Below, piece by piece: positions 9,107 through 17,667 of a stretch of DNA of 64,000 nt (position 1 is its first letter; each line of letters begins with the position of its first letter). Under the pieces are notes generated by a model. That model saw nothing but the letters and a program-made list of their open reading frames with translations. It was not told the origin of the DNA and made no database searches. Origin of the DNA: JACWAE01 sp963847595 (GTDB lineage: Bacteria; Chloroflexota; Dehalococcoidia; SZUA-161); assembly GCA_963847595.1 (NCBI GenBank), contig CAWKAJ010000002.1, forward strand, positions 248,001-312,000, read 5' to 3'. A program made the translations under genes and the position numbers.

Positions 9107-9286
9107 CTATATTTTCTCAAGTTCGGTCTCAGGAAACGCCATCTTATAGCCTGTTTTAGCGGCCTTTATTATTATCCAGCCTTTAGGGTCTTCCTTGACC
9201 TCCACTACTTCCCCTTCCCATCCGCTGAGCGTATAATTTGGTCGTTCTTTGACCCTTACCCTATCTCCCACACTGATTTCAGCCAT
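9107..9286 (-). CDS. 59-aa SH3/KOW-like small protein between nuoB and nuoC
   Basis: A short gene found by reading the gap between nuoB and nuoC. The ATG at 9286 has a strong AGGAGG ribosome-binding site and overlaps the nuoB stop by 8 bp. It encodes 59 aa beginning MAEISVGDRVRVKERPNY, then SGWEGEVVEV, and ending PETELEKI. The VGDRVRV ... GWEGEVVEV pattern is that of small beta-barrel SH3/KOW domains such as those in ribosomal L14e/L24 or in carbon-monoxide/nitrogenase accessory proteins. It is not a standard complex I subunit; the role is unknown. The tight coupling argues that it is really translated. Confidence 0.8.
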   Translation of the reverse strand: MAEISVGDRVRVKERPNYTLSGWEGEVVEVKEDPKGWIIIKAAKTGYKMAFPETELEKI

Positions 9287-9890
9287 TCTTAGTCCTCCTG
9301 ATGCTGTCCTTCAATATCTTCTGTTGCAGCATGACAACGCCATTTATCAAGGATTCAGGCCTCGGTGGACATCCCGGCACATATACATCTACAGGCATGA
9401 TGCGGTTTATGCCGGGAACTACGCTGTAGGAATCAGCGAATGGCCCGCCACTGATAGCGCAGGAGCCCATAGCTATAACCCATTTGGGCTCCGCCATCTG
9501 GTCGTATATCATCTTAACTGCAGGCGCCATCTTCCAGGTCAGCGTACCTGTGATTATTATCAAGTCAGCCTGTCGTGGCGAAGGGCGCATGATATCCATG
9601 CCGAACCGGGTCATGTCGAATCTCAGGCTCGCAGCAGAAATCATCTCAAAAACACAGCAGGCCAAACCAAAAAACATGGGCCACGGGGAATATTTTCTTG
9701 ACCAGTTCAAGACAGCGTCCACCGTGGTGATCAACACGTTACGCTGAAGCTCCTCTTCAATCCAGCGGTCCGGGTCCGGGATCGGCTGACCGGATCTTGC
9801 TTTGAGCGCCTCGATAGCTTTGCCTTCATCGCGGTCGAGTTCTAGCGCCGAATAGACGGGTAATATGATGTCCCTATTCTCTATTTCCAT
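9279..9890 (-). CDS. nuoB: NADH-quinone oxidoreductase subunit B (cluster N2)
   Basis: Subunit that carries the terminal [4Fe-4S] cluster N2, 203 aa from the ATG at 9890. The frame is open further up, but that part is antisense-like and overlaps nuoA; the ATG giving MEIENRDIILPVYS overlaps the nuoA stop by 10 bp. Seen: the CC pair in FFGLACCVFEM, the third cysteine in AMGSCAISGG and the fourth in VPGCPPRPE. All ligands of N2 are present. The N-terminal 50 residues before LNWSRKYSPWPMFFG are longer than in short bacterial forms. Confidence 0.96.
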   Translation of the reverse strand: MEIENRDIILPVYSALELDRDEGKAIEALKARSGQPIPDPDRWIEEELQRNVLITTVDAVLNWSRKYSPWPMFFGLACCVFEMISAASLRFDMTRFGMDIMRPSPRQADLIIITGTLTWKMAPAVKMIYDQMAEPKWVIAMGSCAISGGPFADSYSVVPGINRIMPVDVYVPGCPPRPESLINGVVMLQQKILKDSIRRTKNG

Positions 9891-10249
9891 TCCATAACCT
9901 TCTTCTTCCAGGCATAAACAAGGCCAACCACTAGAATCAATATGAAGATAAGCATTTCGACAAAGCCGAAGAGCTTGAGTTGCTTGAAATATACTGCCCA
10001 GGGGTACAGGAAAACAGTCTCGACATCGAATACTACAAAAAGCAAGGCATAGAAATAATAGCGGAAGTTGAATTGAAGCCATGAACTGCCTACGGTCTGC
10101 ATCCCGCATTCGTAGGTGTCAGTCTTTACCGCCTCGGTGTCTGTCTTCTTCGGTTTCGCGCTGAGGAAATGGGCTAATACGAGAATTAACGCAGGTACCG
10201 CAATGGCAGCTACGAGCAACATCGCTATGTAGCCATAATCAGCCAGCAA
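9881..10249 (-). CDS. nuoA: NADH-quinone oxidoreductase subunit A
   Basis: First gene of the operon, 122 aa, a three-helix membrane subunit. Seen: YECGMQTVGSSW (the conserved loop near the quinone site) and FDVETVFLYPWAV with the conserved acidic residues. The start is a TTG at 10249, preceded by AGAGGTGA at about 6-8 bases; no ATG gives a full N-terminus. A promoter-like sequence lies just upstream (10283-10312). Confidence 0.95.
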   Translation of the reverse strand: MLADYGYIAMLLVAAIAVPALILVLAHFLSAKPKKTDTEAVKTDTYECGMQTVGSSWLQFNFRYYFYALLFVVFDVETVFLYPWAVYFKQLKLFGFVEMLIFILILVVGLVYAWKKKVMEWK

Positions 10250-10282
10250 GCGCTTATCACCTCTTTTTCGCTGTTGAGATAT

Positions 10283-10312
10283 AATATACCATAGCCCATA
10301 AGTCTAATACAA
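10283..10312 (-). promoter_or_regulatory. Probable promoter of the nuo operon
   Basis: On the minus strand, TTGTAT (10312-10307) and TATATT (10288-10283) are 18 bp apart, a good sigma-70 layout. The -10 box is 33 bp upstream of the nuoA start. The surrounding region is A/T rich. Not proven; no other nearby sequence on this strand fits better. Confidence 0.5.
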
Positions 10313-10367
10313 GTTAGAATTTTACCATACATTTAGTGAAGACCATATCATAATTCTCAGTCATAGA

Positions 10368-10562
10368 ATGGTAGATGGCAAACTCAACCTAAAAAATGTC
10401 GGCGGCAGCGACGCTCATTCCCTTTCAGACATACCGTCCTGTGCCACGGTATTTGAAAGAAGAATCAGCAATGTCAGGGAGTTGATAACAGAGCTTAAGG
10501 GAGGCCGCTTCAGGGCTATAGACCTTCGTTCTGCCAGTTTAAATGAACGAGGAGGCCTCTGA
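10368..10562 (+). pseudogene. C-terminal fragment of a PHP-domain phosphoesterase
   Basis: A 64-codon plus-strand frame ends at 10562. It contains VGGSDAHSLSDIP, followed by an ATVFE-like strand, a helix RNVRELITELKGGRFRAIDLR and a short tail. This is the pattern of the C-terminal end of PHP-domain metal-dependent phosphoesterases (the GSDAH metal-ligand motif followed by the ELIxxLKxGRxRA helix). The N-terminal two thirds with the other metal ligands is absent; upstream sequence is the A/T-rich nuoA promoter region. I read it as a gene remnant left beside the operon. Confidence 0.6.
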
Positions 10563-10568
10563 AAGCAC

Positions 10569-11591
10569 TTATTTATGTATGGGATGCCCCTCGCATAGTT
10601 CGCAGATAAGGAGTTCGAGGGCAAGCTCGCCTCGGTCACCCTTTATTCTGCCGGTCTTTATAGATATGTCCGTGTCCAGCAATTTCCGGTAAACCCCTTT
10701 CAACTGCTCCATCGAAGGTGCTCTGGCCTGCTCCCTGACCTTCTGTAAAACATAATCGGAGGAGATACCCAGCGTATATCCAATGTCAGCAAATGCCTGC
10801 TTCTGTTGCAGCATATCCTTTGCCTGAATAACCATGCGAATTTGACGGGTTATCATGAACAGCAAGTATGCTGGTGCCGCACCCTCGTCCTCCAGCAAAT
10901 GCAGAAGCCGGGTGGCTTTGGAGGCGTTGCGTTCAAGTATAGCATCCACCATGCCGAAAACGTTGGTTTCCTGCGCATAAGCCACCAGCGACTTAACATC
11001 GTTGACCTCTACCATCCTCCCTTGAGCATAGAGGCAGAGTTTACCAATCTCGATAGAAAGCAGACCCAGGTTGCCTCCCACAAGTTCCGACAAAAGCTGC
11101 AATGCAGGTGGCGATATAGTGCAACCCAGACTCTTTGCTCGCGCTTGCATCCAGTTCCTCAGTTGCACACCTTTGAGAGGTTTGAATTCCTGGACTTTTG
11201 CCAGCATAGCAACATCAGCGAGCATAGAGTTACCTCTCTTCAGAGCGCCATCGGTCAGTATCAATACGGTGCTCCCAGGCATGCGGTTCAGGTATTCTTT
11301 GAACGATTGCCACTCCGAATCCCTGGGCTTTGCGGCACGCTTTTCTTTGTCCTGTGTTTCAAACCTGCTGAGCAAGCCCTCAACGATTACCAGGCGGTTG
11401 GGTGCCAGAAAAGGCAATGTATCGCAAGTTATGATGAGCTGTTGCAGCGTAAGATTTTGGCCTTGAAGTATAGTAGTATTTGTGGACAGAAGCTCTTTAT
11501 CTCCCAGTCCTTCTTTGATCTTAGCTAAAGCTTCTCTTATTGAGAAATCGTCTTCGCCGTATAGTATGTACAGCAAATTGCCTCCAGGCAT
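10569..11591 (-). CDS. holA: DNA polymerase III subunit delta
   Basis: Clamp-loader delta subunit that opens the sliding clamp during replication. It has 340 aa from the ATG at 11591 (MPGGNLLYILYGEDDFSIREAL); the open frame continues upstream but without a ribosome-binding context. Seen: LLYILYGEDDFSIREAL at the N-terminus, PFLAPNRLVIVEG, a central TDGALKRGN segment, and the C-terminal helical domain ending with GRIKGDRGELALELLICELC. Length and order match HolA. It is transcribed away from ychF from a shared 296-bp intergenic region. Confidence 0.92.
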   Translation of the reverse strand: MPGGNLLYILYGEDDFSIREALAKIKEGLGDKELLSTNTTILQGQNLTLQQLIITCDTLPFLAPNRLVIVEGLLSRFETQDKEKRAAKPRDSEWQSFKEYLNRMPGSTVLILTDGALKRGNSMLADVAMLAKVQEFKPLKGVQLRNWMQARAKSLGCTISPPALQLLSELVGGNLGLLSIEIGKLCLYAQGRMVEVNDVKSLVAYAQETNVFGMVDAILERNASKATRLLHLLEDEGAAPAYLLFMITRQIRMVIQAKDMLQQKQAFADIGYTLGISSDYVLQKVREQARAPSMEQLKGVYRKLLDTDISIKTGRIKGDRGELALELLICELCEGHPIHK

Positions 11592-11639
11592 TATCCCTGG
11601 ATGATTTTGGGGGTTGCAATGCCGACTCGCTGAGGTATA

Positions 11640-11668
11640 ATTATAGCACCTCATAGCGGCCGTCTGAA
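11640..11668 (-). promoter_or_regulatory. Probable holA promoter
   Basis: On the minus strand a perfect TATAAT (11645-11640) is preceded, after a 17-bp spacer, by TTCAGA (11668-11663). The -10 box is 48 bp upstream of the holA ATG. Confidence 0.5.
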
Positions 11669-11887
11669 ACTTAAACTCAGTAAGAAGATAAGATTCAGGG
11701 CTATTGCAGCGCAGCCCTGTCGCCCTTTTCAATTTCTGATTTATGCAATTTGCGGGAATAGTTTGTTATGAAGGCGCTCCTGCTGAATTGCCTTGGAGAC
11801 CTGCAAGCAAAGGGTCAGGGATTGGACTGGTGAAAAAGGCTAAGATCAAAACGTCTTTGCCCTGATTGGCTGAATTGGAGCTCTATT

Positions 11888-12985
11888 ATGGAGATAGGCA
11901 TCATCGGGTTGCCCAAGAGCGGCAAAACAACTGTTTTTAATGCGCTGACCAGGGGTAAGGCACAAACAGACGCCTATTCCTCTGCACTGGCGCCAAACAT
12001 CGGGGTAGTCAAGGTGCCGGACCCCAGATTAGAAACGCTCACAAAAATTCTTAAACCAAAGCGTACTGTCCCCGCTGAGGTCACCTACATCGACATCGCA
12101 GCCCCTGCCAAGGGCTTTGGCAAAAGCGAGGGGCCAGGTGGCCAATTTTTAGCTTATCTCAGTAAAGTGGATGCTCTGGCCCATGTTGTCCGTGTTTTTG
12201 AGGATGAGAGGCTGCCACATCCCGAAGGCAGTGTGAACCCGGGTCGCGATGTGGGCACCATGAATATGGAACTCGCCTTTTCTGACCTGGCTATCATCGA
12301 GAGGCGCATGGAGAGATTGAAGGCTTCTCTCAAGGGGGCTAAACCACAGGAGAGAGAAGCGATCTCCCGCGAGCAGACCATGTTGGACAAGATTAAATCT
12401 GCGTTGGAGGCTGATATTCCCGTTAGAGAACAGAGTCTGTCTGAAAACGAGTCCAGGCTGCTCGATAACTTCCAGTTCCTTACCGCTAAGCCCATGTTGC
12501 TGTTGCTTAATATTGCTGAGAAGCAGATTCCGGAGGCCAGTTCTCTGGAGGATAAGTTCGGCAGCACTTACCGCAGGCCTCAGTGTGAAGTGGCTGCTCT
12601 CTGTGGCAAGCTGGAAATGGAGTTGGCCCAGCTTGATGACGCCGAGGCCCAGGTATTTCGCTCGGAGTTGGGCGTGGCCCAATCGGGGCTTGATCGTGTG
12701 ATCAGGCTCTCTTATAGTCTCTTAGGGCTTATCTCCTTTTTTACTACTGTTTCCGACGAGGTCAAAGCCTGGACTATACGGCACAATACCACCGCTCAAA
12801 AGGCAGCAGGAAAGATACACACCGACATGGAACGTGGCTTCATCAGGGCGGAAGTTATAGGTCACGGTGACCTTCTCAAGTGCGGCAGTCTGGCGGAAGC
12901 GCGGAAGCATGGGTTACTTCGTCTGGAGGGGAAAAACTATATAGTACAGGATGGTGATGTGATCACCATCCTGTTTAATGTCTAG
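11888..12985 (+). CDS. ychF: Redox-regulated ATPase/GTPase YchF (Obg family)
   Basis: Ribosome- and stress-associated P-loop NTPase, 365 aa, full length. Seen: P-loop GLPKSGKTTVFNAL at 8-21; the NKxD specificity motif is replaced by NIAE (LLLNIAEKQI), as is typical for YchF, which prefers ATP; the coiled-coil insert around 130-190; and a C-terminal TGS domain ending DGDVITILFNV. The start ATG follows GGAGCTCTATT. A long inverted repeat occupies the last codons (12947-12973). Confidence 0.96.
   Translation: MEIGIIGLPKSGKTTVFNALTRGKAQTDAYSSALAPNIGVVKVPDPRLETLTKILKPKRTVPAEVTYIDIAAPAKGFGKSEGPGGQFLAYLSKVDALAHVVRVFEDERLPHPEGSVNPGRDVGTMNMELAFSDLAIIERRMERLKASLKGAKPQEREAISREQTMLDKIKSALEADIPVREQSLSENESRLLDNFQFLTAKPMLLLLNIAEKQIPEASSLEDKFGSTYRRPQCEVAALCGKLEMELAQLDDAEAQVFRSELGVAQSGLDRVIRLSYSLLGLISFFTTVSDEVKAWTIRHNTTAQKAAGKIHTDMERGFIRAEVIGHGDLLKCGSLAEARKHGLLRLEGKNYIVQDGDVITILFNV
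12947..12973. terminator. 12-bp hairpin overlapping the 3' end of ychF
   Basis: CAGGATGGTGAT (12947-12958) pairs perfectly with ATCACCATCCTG (12962-12973) across a 3-base loop and is followed by TTTAATG. It lies inside the last codons of ychF, between converging ychF and the lipoprotein gene. It could be a terminator for either strand, though the T-run is short. Confidence 0.4.
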
Positions 12986-13021
12986 ATAATCGGGCTAAAT
13001 ATTAGTCCTGTCGGTGACATC

Positions 13022-14134
13022 CTACCCAGACTGACCAGAACCTTGACTCGCGCTTTGAATCAGGTCTTCGATATCTGCCACTGTTATGGAAAGGCTGACA
13101 TTAACGCATAAATCGCTCCTGCTTACCTCCACGTTGTTAAGCAAGTTGTTTAGCGTCTGGTTTTGCGTCTCATTCCCGGACGTGCTCATCATGAGCCCCA
13201 TAAAACTGATTAAGCCGTTGATTGAATCCTCGATACTCTGCGCAGAATCGCTATCGGCACAGCATAATTTCACATTGAGGGCAACTGAGTCGTCATTTTT
13301 AGACACAGCCATCCCCATAGTCTTAACCTCGTCAAACGCAGATAGATTCCCCAGAACTTGACTCGTAGATTGCCTCAACGCAGATAGATTCCCCAGAACT
13401 TGACTCGTAGATTGCCCTAACGCAGATAGATTCCCCAGAACTTGATTCGTAGATTGCCCCAAATTCCCCTCTGCCGCTCCCGGCGGCACAGCCATCGCCA
13501 CTTTAATTAGGGCATCTCCTAGGTTGTTATAGGTATCTAGTACTTCGCCGCTTAAGGCTTTGGCATCTCCCTTTTTAACATCGATTACATCTTTAACAGG
13601 CTGCATTGCTCCAATAACAATCGTGGTATTTCCCAGGAAAGCGATAGCGGTTTCTCCGAGCTCATCCGTGTAAATATCGTAGTCTTTGTACTTAATGGTG
13701 CTCAACTGAACATCTGCTGCGGATTGGATGGCTGCAATCAAATCGCTTTCATTGAAAGTTCCCTCTACGATAACCCCGGAATAGTTGCCTTGATCAGTGG
13801 ATCCTGAGATATCGGAAAAGAATAAGCCTTCCTGGAAATTGTTCAAGTCTATATTGTATTGATCCTTGAGTTGAGCCAGGGCATCATCAAATGTTTGCGG
13901 ATAGCTGATGCTTTTAGGGACTTTGTCGTATATGCCCGTAAGGGCTTTGTCCTGCAAAATCTTGCTCAGGTCTACTTGACCTACTAAATTGGCTTTCTCC
14001 GGAACAAGCCCTACCAGAGAAGTTGTAACTCCCCCACTAGAGGCTGGGACTCCCCCACTAGAGTTGGAGCACCCCACGAGGGGGAATACGACAAGTAGCA
14101 ACACCATGAGCAGCAGAATGATAACCTTCTTCAT
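13022..14134 (-). CDS. Lipoprotein with an internal 14-aa tandem repeat
   Basis: A 370-aa predicted lipoprotein. Seen: signal peptide with lipobox (LLLVVFPLVGC, Cys22), a Ser/Gly linker, then a body resembling DUF3352-type surface proteins (repeated 'PEKANLVGQVDLSKIL' and 'AIAFLGNTTIVIG' strands). Residues encoded by 13335-13460 form three nearly identical copies of a 14-aa unit of the type LxQSTSQVLGNLSA, an amphipathic element. It is probably anchored on the outer face of the cytoplasmic membrane. The function is unknown. The gene is monocistronic and convergent to ychF. Confidence 0.8.
   Translation of the reverse strand: MKKVIILLLMVLLLVVFPLVGCSNSSGGVPASSGGVTTSLVGLVPEKANLVGQVDLSKILQDKALTGIYDKVPKSISYPQTFDDALAQLKDQYNIDLNNFQEGLFFSDISGSTDQGNYSGVIVEGTFNESDLIAAIQSAADVQLSTIKYKDYDIYTDELGETAIAFLGNTTIVIGAMQPVKDVIDVKKGDAKALSGEVLDTYNNLGDALIKVAMAVPPGAAEGNLGQSTNQVLGNLSALGQSTSQVLGNLSALRQSTSQVLGNLSAFDEVKTMGMAVSKNDDSVALNVKLCCADSDSAQSIEDSINGLISFMGLMMSTSGNETQNQTLNNLLNNVEVSRSDLCVNVSLSITVADIEDLIQSASQGSGQSG
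13335..13460 (-). repeat. Three in-frame 42-bp tandem repeats
   Basis: Units begin at 13335, 13377 and 13419, each 42 bp, differing at only a few positions near the unit ends and one transition in the third. They encode three copies of a 14-aa element in the lipoprotein. The near identity suggests recent expansion and possible length variation between strains. Confidence 0.9.
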
Positions 14135-14266
14135 TTCATTCCTCTTTCACTGAAAATTAGCACTTATGCAAAGTTTAGCATCTCCCTTTCTACTCTGTCA
14201 AGGTAACGGGAATGCAATTAACTTGACCATTGCTAATAGCATGCTAGAATAGGTTTGAGGGTACAC

Positions 14267-15580
14267 ATGTTTGAGACGTTATCCGACAAGCTGGGAGCTG
14301 TTTTCAAGAGGCTCGCCGGAAAGGGTAAGTTAACCGAAAAAGACGTTGATGAGGCGCTGCGCGAGGTCAGGCTGGCGCTCCTTGAGGCCGACGTCAACTT
14401 TAAGGTAGTCAAGGATTTTGTGTCCAGGATAAGGGAGCGAGCTGTGGGAAGGGAGGTGTTGGAGAGTCTGACCCCGGGACAGCAAGTGCTCAAGATTGTC
14501 AATGAGGAATTGATCGCTACCCTGGGGGGTGGGCAGCACAAGCTGATACATGCCAGCCAACCTCCTACAGTTATCTTGCTGGTTGGGCTGCAGGGCGCAG
14601 GCAAGACCACAACCGCCGCTAAACTAGCCCTGCATCTGAGAAAAAGCGGACAGCGTCCGCTAATGGTCGCTGCTGATACTTATCGTCCTGCCGCCATAAC
14701 CCAGCTCGCTGTACTGGGTAAGCAGCTCGATATTCCGGTGTATAGCGATGGCGGTTCCGTGATAGACATCTGCGCCAAGGCCATGAAGCGAGCTAAAGAA
14801 ATAGCGGCCAGCACCATGATCGTCGACACAGCAGGTCGGCTTCATATTGACGAACAGCTTATGAAGGAGCTTGCCGAGCTTAACAAGCATCTTCATCCTA
14901 CCGAGGTGTTGCTCGTCGCTGACGCCATGACCGGGCAAGAGGCTGTAAGAATAGCCGAGGAGTTCAATAAGACTGTGGGGCTTACCGGCGTAATTTTGAG
15001 CAAGATGGACGGCGATGCCAGGGGTGGAGCAGCCCTTTCCATTACCTCGGTTGCCGGAGTCCCCATCAAGTTCATTGGAATCGGCGAAAAGACAGATGCT
15101 CTGGAACCTTTCTATCCCGAACGGATGGCATCTCGGATACTGGGAATGGGCGATATGCTCAGTCTCATCGAGAAAGCGGAGTCGGCCTCCGATAAGCAGA
15201 AGGCAGAGGAACTCGAACACAAAGTGCGACACGGCAGCTTCGACCTTCAGGACTTTTTGGAGCAACTCCAGCAGCTAAGGAAGATGGGCCCTCTGGGTCA
15301 GATAATGGACCTCATCCCAGGCTTTTCCGGACTCGCACGAAAAATACCCGCAGGCTTAGACGAAAAGCAGCCCAAGAAGATCGAAGCCATGATCTTATCT
15401 ATGACCCCTGAAGAACGTCACAATCCCAGTATCATCGATGGCAGCAGGCGGCGGCGCATAGCGCGTGGAAGCGGCACCACGCCTCAAGATGTCAACCAGT
15501 TGCTCAACCAGCACCGCCAGATGCAGAAACTGATGAAGCAGATAGGCAAGGGACAGAAGCCTCGTTTCCTCTTAGGGTAG
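14267..15580 (+). CDS. ffh: Signal recognition particle protein
   Basis: GTPase subunit of SRP, 437 aa from the ATG at 14267 (MFETLSDKLGAVFKRL), which has an AGGG site; a TTG 12 bases earlier is less likely. Seen: N-domain four-helix bundle, P-loop GLQGAGKTTTAAKLA, DTAGR, the ILSKMDGDARGG motif, and a methionine-rich M domain with the RNA-binding SRRRRIARGSG motif near the C-terminus. The 4.5S RNA gene was not seen in the window. It heads a cluster with a radical SAM gene 11 bp downstream. Confidence 0.97.
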   Translation: MFETLSDKLGAVFKRLAGKGKLTEKDVDEALREVRLALLEADVNFKVVKDFVSRIRERAVGREVLESLTPGQQVLKIVNEELIATLGGGQHKLIHASQPPTVILLVGLQGAGKTTTAAKLALHLRKSGQRPLMVAADTYRPAAITQLAVLGKQLDIPVYSDGGSVIDICAKAMKRAKEIAASTMIVDTAGRLHIDEQLMKELAELNKHLHPTEVLLVADAMTGQEAVRIAEEFNKTVGLTGVILSKMDGDARGGAALSITSVAGVPIKFIGIGEKTDALEPFYPERMASRILGMGDMLSLIEKAESASDKQKAEELEHKVRHGSFDLQDFLEQLQQLRKMGPLGQIMDLIPGFSGLARKIPAGLDEKQPKKIEAMILSMTPEERHNPSIIDGSRRRRIARGSGTTPQDVNQLLNQHRQMQKLMKQIGKGQKPRFLLG

Positions 15581-15591
15581 GTGATCTTCAA

Positions 15592-16725
15592 ATGGTACAC
15601 GACGCATCGGGGAATATCCCCAAGCTATCTAAAGTCGATAGCGAACGGCTAAGTACTTTATCCTTCGAAGTCGGGCCAATCAGGCCTCCCAGCGAGGGTG
15701 GAAGCCATTCCCTGCTGCTCAGGGCAACGCGTAATTGCCCGTGGAGCAGGTGCAAGTTCTGCTATGGCCTGATTTACAATCGAGAGAAGTTTCAACTACG
15801 GACTGTGGAGGAGATAAAGAAAGACATAGACGCCGCACGCGAGATAGCCGATGCAATACGCGCAGCGTCATGGAAGCTCGGATGCGGTGGAGCGGTGAAC
15901 GAAGATGTGGGGACTGCTCTAATCCGAAGCAACCCAGGCCTGGGTACCAACCAATCTTTTATCCTGGTCTTCAACTGGCTCTACTTTGGAGCAAAGACCG
16001 TCTTCCTTCAGGATGCCAATACCCTCATCATGCCAAGCGATGAACTCTTCGTGGTCTTAAAATATTTGAAGGAGACATTTCCCACTATCGAGCGGGTTAC
16101 CTCGTACGCCAGAGCGAAAACGCTCGCCAAAAAGACTCCTGAGGAGTTAAAGGAACTGCGCAAGGCGGGACTCTCAAGGCTCCATGTCGGTCTGGAGACG
16201 GGAGATGACGACCTGCTCAAGTATGTGGACAAGGGTGTGACCTCCGCTGAACAAATCGAGGCTGGGAAGAAAGCGAAGGAAGCAGGTTTCGAGCTGTCGG
16301 AGTATGTCATGCCCGATTTGGGAGGGAGAGCCAGGTCGGAGCAGCACGCACTTAATACAGCCAGGGTTCTGAACGAGATAGACCCGGATTTCATCAGGTT
16401 GAGGCCTTTTGTTCCCGGGCCGGGGATGCCGTTATATGATGAATACAACAAAGGCAATTTCCAGCTTTCATCGCCCCATGAGCGGCTGCGGGAGATCAGA
16501 CTACTGGTTGAAAACCTTAATGTGCACAGCAGGCTGTGCTTCGACCACTTCCTCAACTCTTTGTATAGGGATCGCAGCCGCCGTTATACCTTGTTCAAGC
16601 AGGACTACGAAGGATACAAGCTTCCCGAGGAGAAGGTAAAAGTCCTCGAGCTTATAGAAGAAGGCTTGAAAATAGATGAGTCGGTCCATATCCACGTGAA
16701 GGATATAATCGGTATGACCCTGTAG
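15592..16725 (+). CDS. Radical SAM protein with a CX4CX2C cluster motif
   Basis: A 377-aa radical SAM enzyme. The cluster motif is NCPWSRCKFC: Cys49, Cys54 and Cys57, i.e. C-x4-C-x2-C instead of the usual C-x3-C-x2-C. Similar CPWxRCxFC motifs occur in an uncharacterised radical SAM group. The fold continues with a GLETGDDDLLKYVDKG strand typical of radical SAM TIM barrels. It is 11 bp after ffh and 30 bp before the first PAC2 gene, so it belongs to the same transcription unit. The substrate is unknown. Confidence 0.85.
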   Translation: MVHDASGNIPKLSKVDSERLSTLSFEVGPIRPPSEGGSHSLLLRATRNCPWSRCKFCYGLIYNREKFQLRTVEEIKKDIDAAREIADAIRAASWKLGCGGAVNEDVGTALIRSNPGLGTNQSFILVFNWLYFGAKTVFLQDANTLIMPSDELFVVLKYLKETFPTIERVTSYARAKTLAKKTPEELKELRKAGLSRLHVGLETGDDDLLKYVDKGVTSAEQIEAGKKAKEAGFELSEYVMPDLGGRARSEQHALNTARVLNEIDPDFIRLRPFVPGPGMPLYDEYNKGNFQLSSPHERLREIRLLVENLNVHSRLCFDHFLNSLYRDRSRRYTLFKQDYEGYKLPEEKVKVLELIEEGLKIDESVHIHVKDIIGMTL

Positions 16726-16755
16726 AGGTAGAGGACTGGGAATTCAGGAGATTGA

Positions 16756-17667
16756 ATGGGGATCGTAATTTATAAGGAACCTGAGCTCGAAAATCCGGTT
16801 ATGGTGGCCAGTTGGCCCGGTATAGGAAATATCGGGATAATAGCGGTTGATACCCTTAAGAATATGCTGGGGGCAGAAGAGCTCGGGGAGATAGAGCCCT
16901 GGGATTTCTTCTATCCCAAGAAGGTTCTGATTAGAAATGGCGAATTGAAAGACGTGGAGTTCCCTACTAGCAAGTTCTATTTCAAGAGGACGGGAGAAAC
17001 TGATTTGTTATTTTTTGTTGGAGAAGAGCAGCCTTCTGACGGCGGAAGGACCTATGCGGAGGGGAAGAAAGCCTATCACATGGCCAATCTCGTTTTGGAC
17101 GTTGCGCAGAAATTCGGCTGTAAAAGAGTGTACACTTCAGGAGCAGCAGTTGCACCCATACACCATACAGCCAGGCCAAAGGTCTGGGCGGTGCCCAATA
17201 CCAAAAGTCTAATCAGTGAAGTTAAAACCTATGAAAATACAATACTCATGTCGGAAATCGAAGGAAGGGGAGGCCAGGGCAATATCACCGGTTTAAACGG
17301 GCTCCTGCTGGGAGTTGCCCGGAAACGGGGCATTGAGGCTATCTGTGTAATGGGTGAGATACCGGTCTATCTTCAAGGTTTTCCTTTGCCCTATCCCAGG
17401 GCTTCGAAGTCGGTACTGGAGGTGCTGACCGCTGCTCTAGGGATTGAGATTGACATGGATAGAATCGCCGGATTTATCGAACAAAGCGATAGTCAGATCG
17501 AACAATTATATGAAAAGTTCCCGCCTGAGATAAAAGAACAGCTAGACAAATTGAAATTTGTTAGTTATGCTCAGCCAACCGAGCCGGCGCCGATAACCGA
17601 AGAGGACAAGAAACGGATACTTGAGGATATAGACAAATTCTTTAAGAAAGAACACAAGGAAGATTAA
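16756..17667 (+). CDS. PAC2-family protein (first of a tandem pair)
   Basis: A 303-aa soluble protein of the PAC2 (proteasome assembly chaperone 2-like) superfamily. Seen: VMVASWPGIGNIGIIAVDTL at the N-terminus, EIEPWDFFYPKKV, a central GAAVAPIHHTARPKVWAV and a GGQGNITGLNGLLLG motif, ending in a charged, coiled tail. In archaea and actinobacteria such proteins are found alone or near proteasome genes; no proteasome subunit is in this window. Its partner starts on the base after its stop codon. Confidence 0.85.
   Translation: MGIVIYKEPELENPVMVASWPGIGNIGIIAVDTLKNMLGAEELGEIEPWDFFYPKKVLIRNGELKDVEFPTSKFYFKRTGETDLLFFVGEEQPSDGGRTYAEGKKAYHMANLVLDVAQKFGCKRVYTSGAAVAPIHHTARPKVWAVPNTKSLISEVKTYENTILMSEIEGRGGQGNITGLNGLLLGVARKRGIEAICVMGEIPVYLQGFPLPYPRASKSVLEVLTAALGIEIDMDRIAGFIEQSDSQIEQLYEKFPPEIKEQLDKLKFVSYAQPTEPAPITEEDKKRILEDIDKFFKKEHKED

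Noticed and set aside
11071..11466. Plus-strand frames opposite holA
   Set aside because: They are antisense to a gene with a clear HolA pattern.
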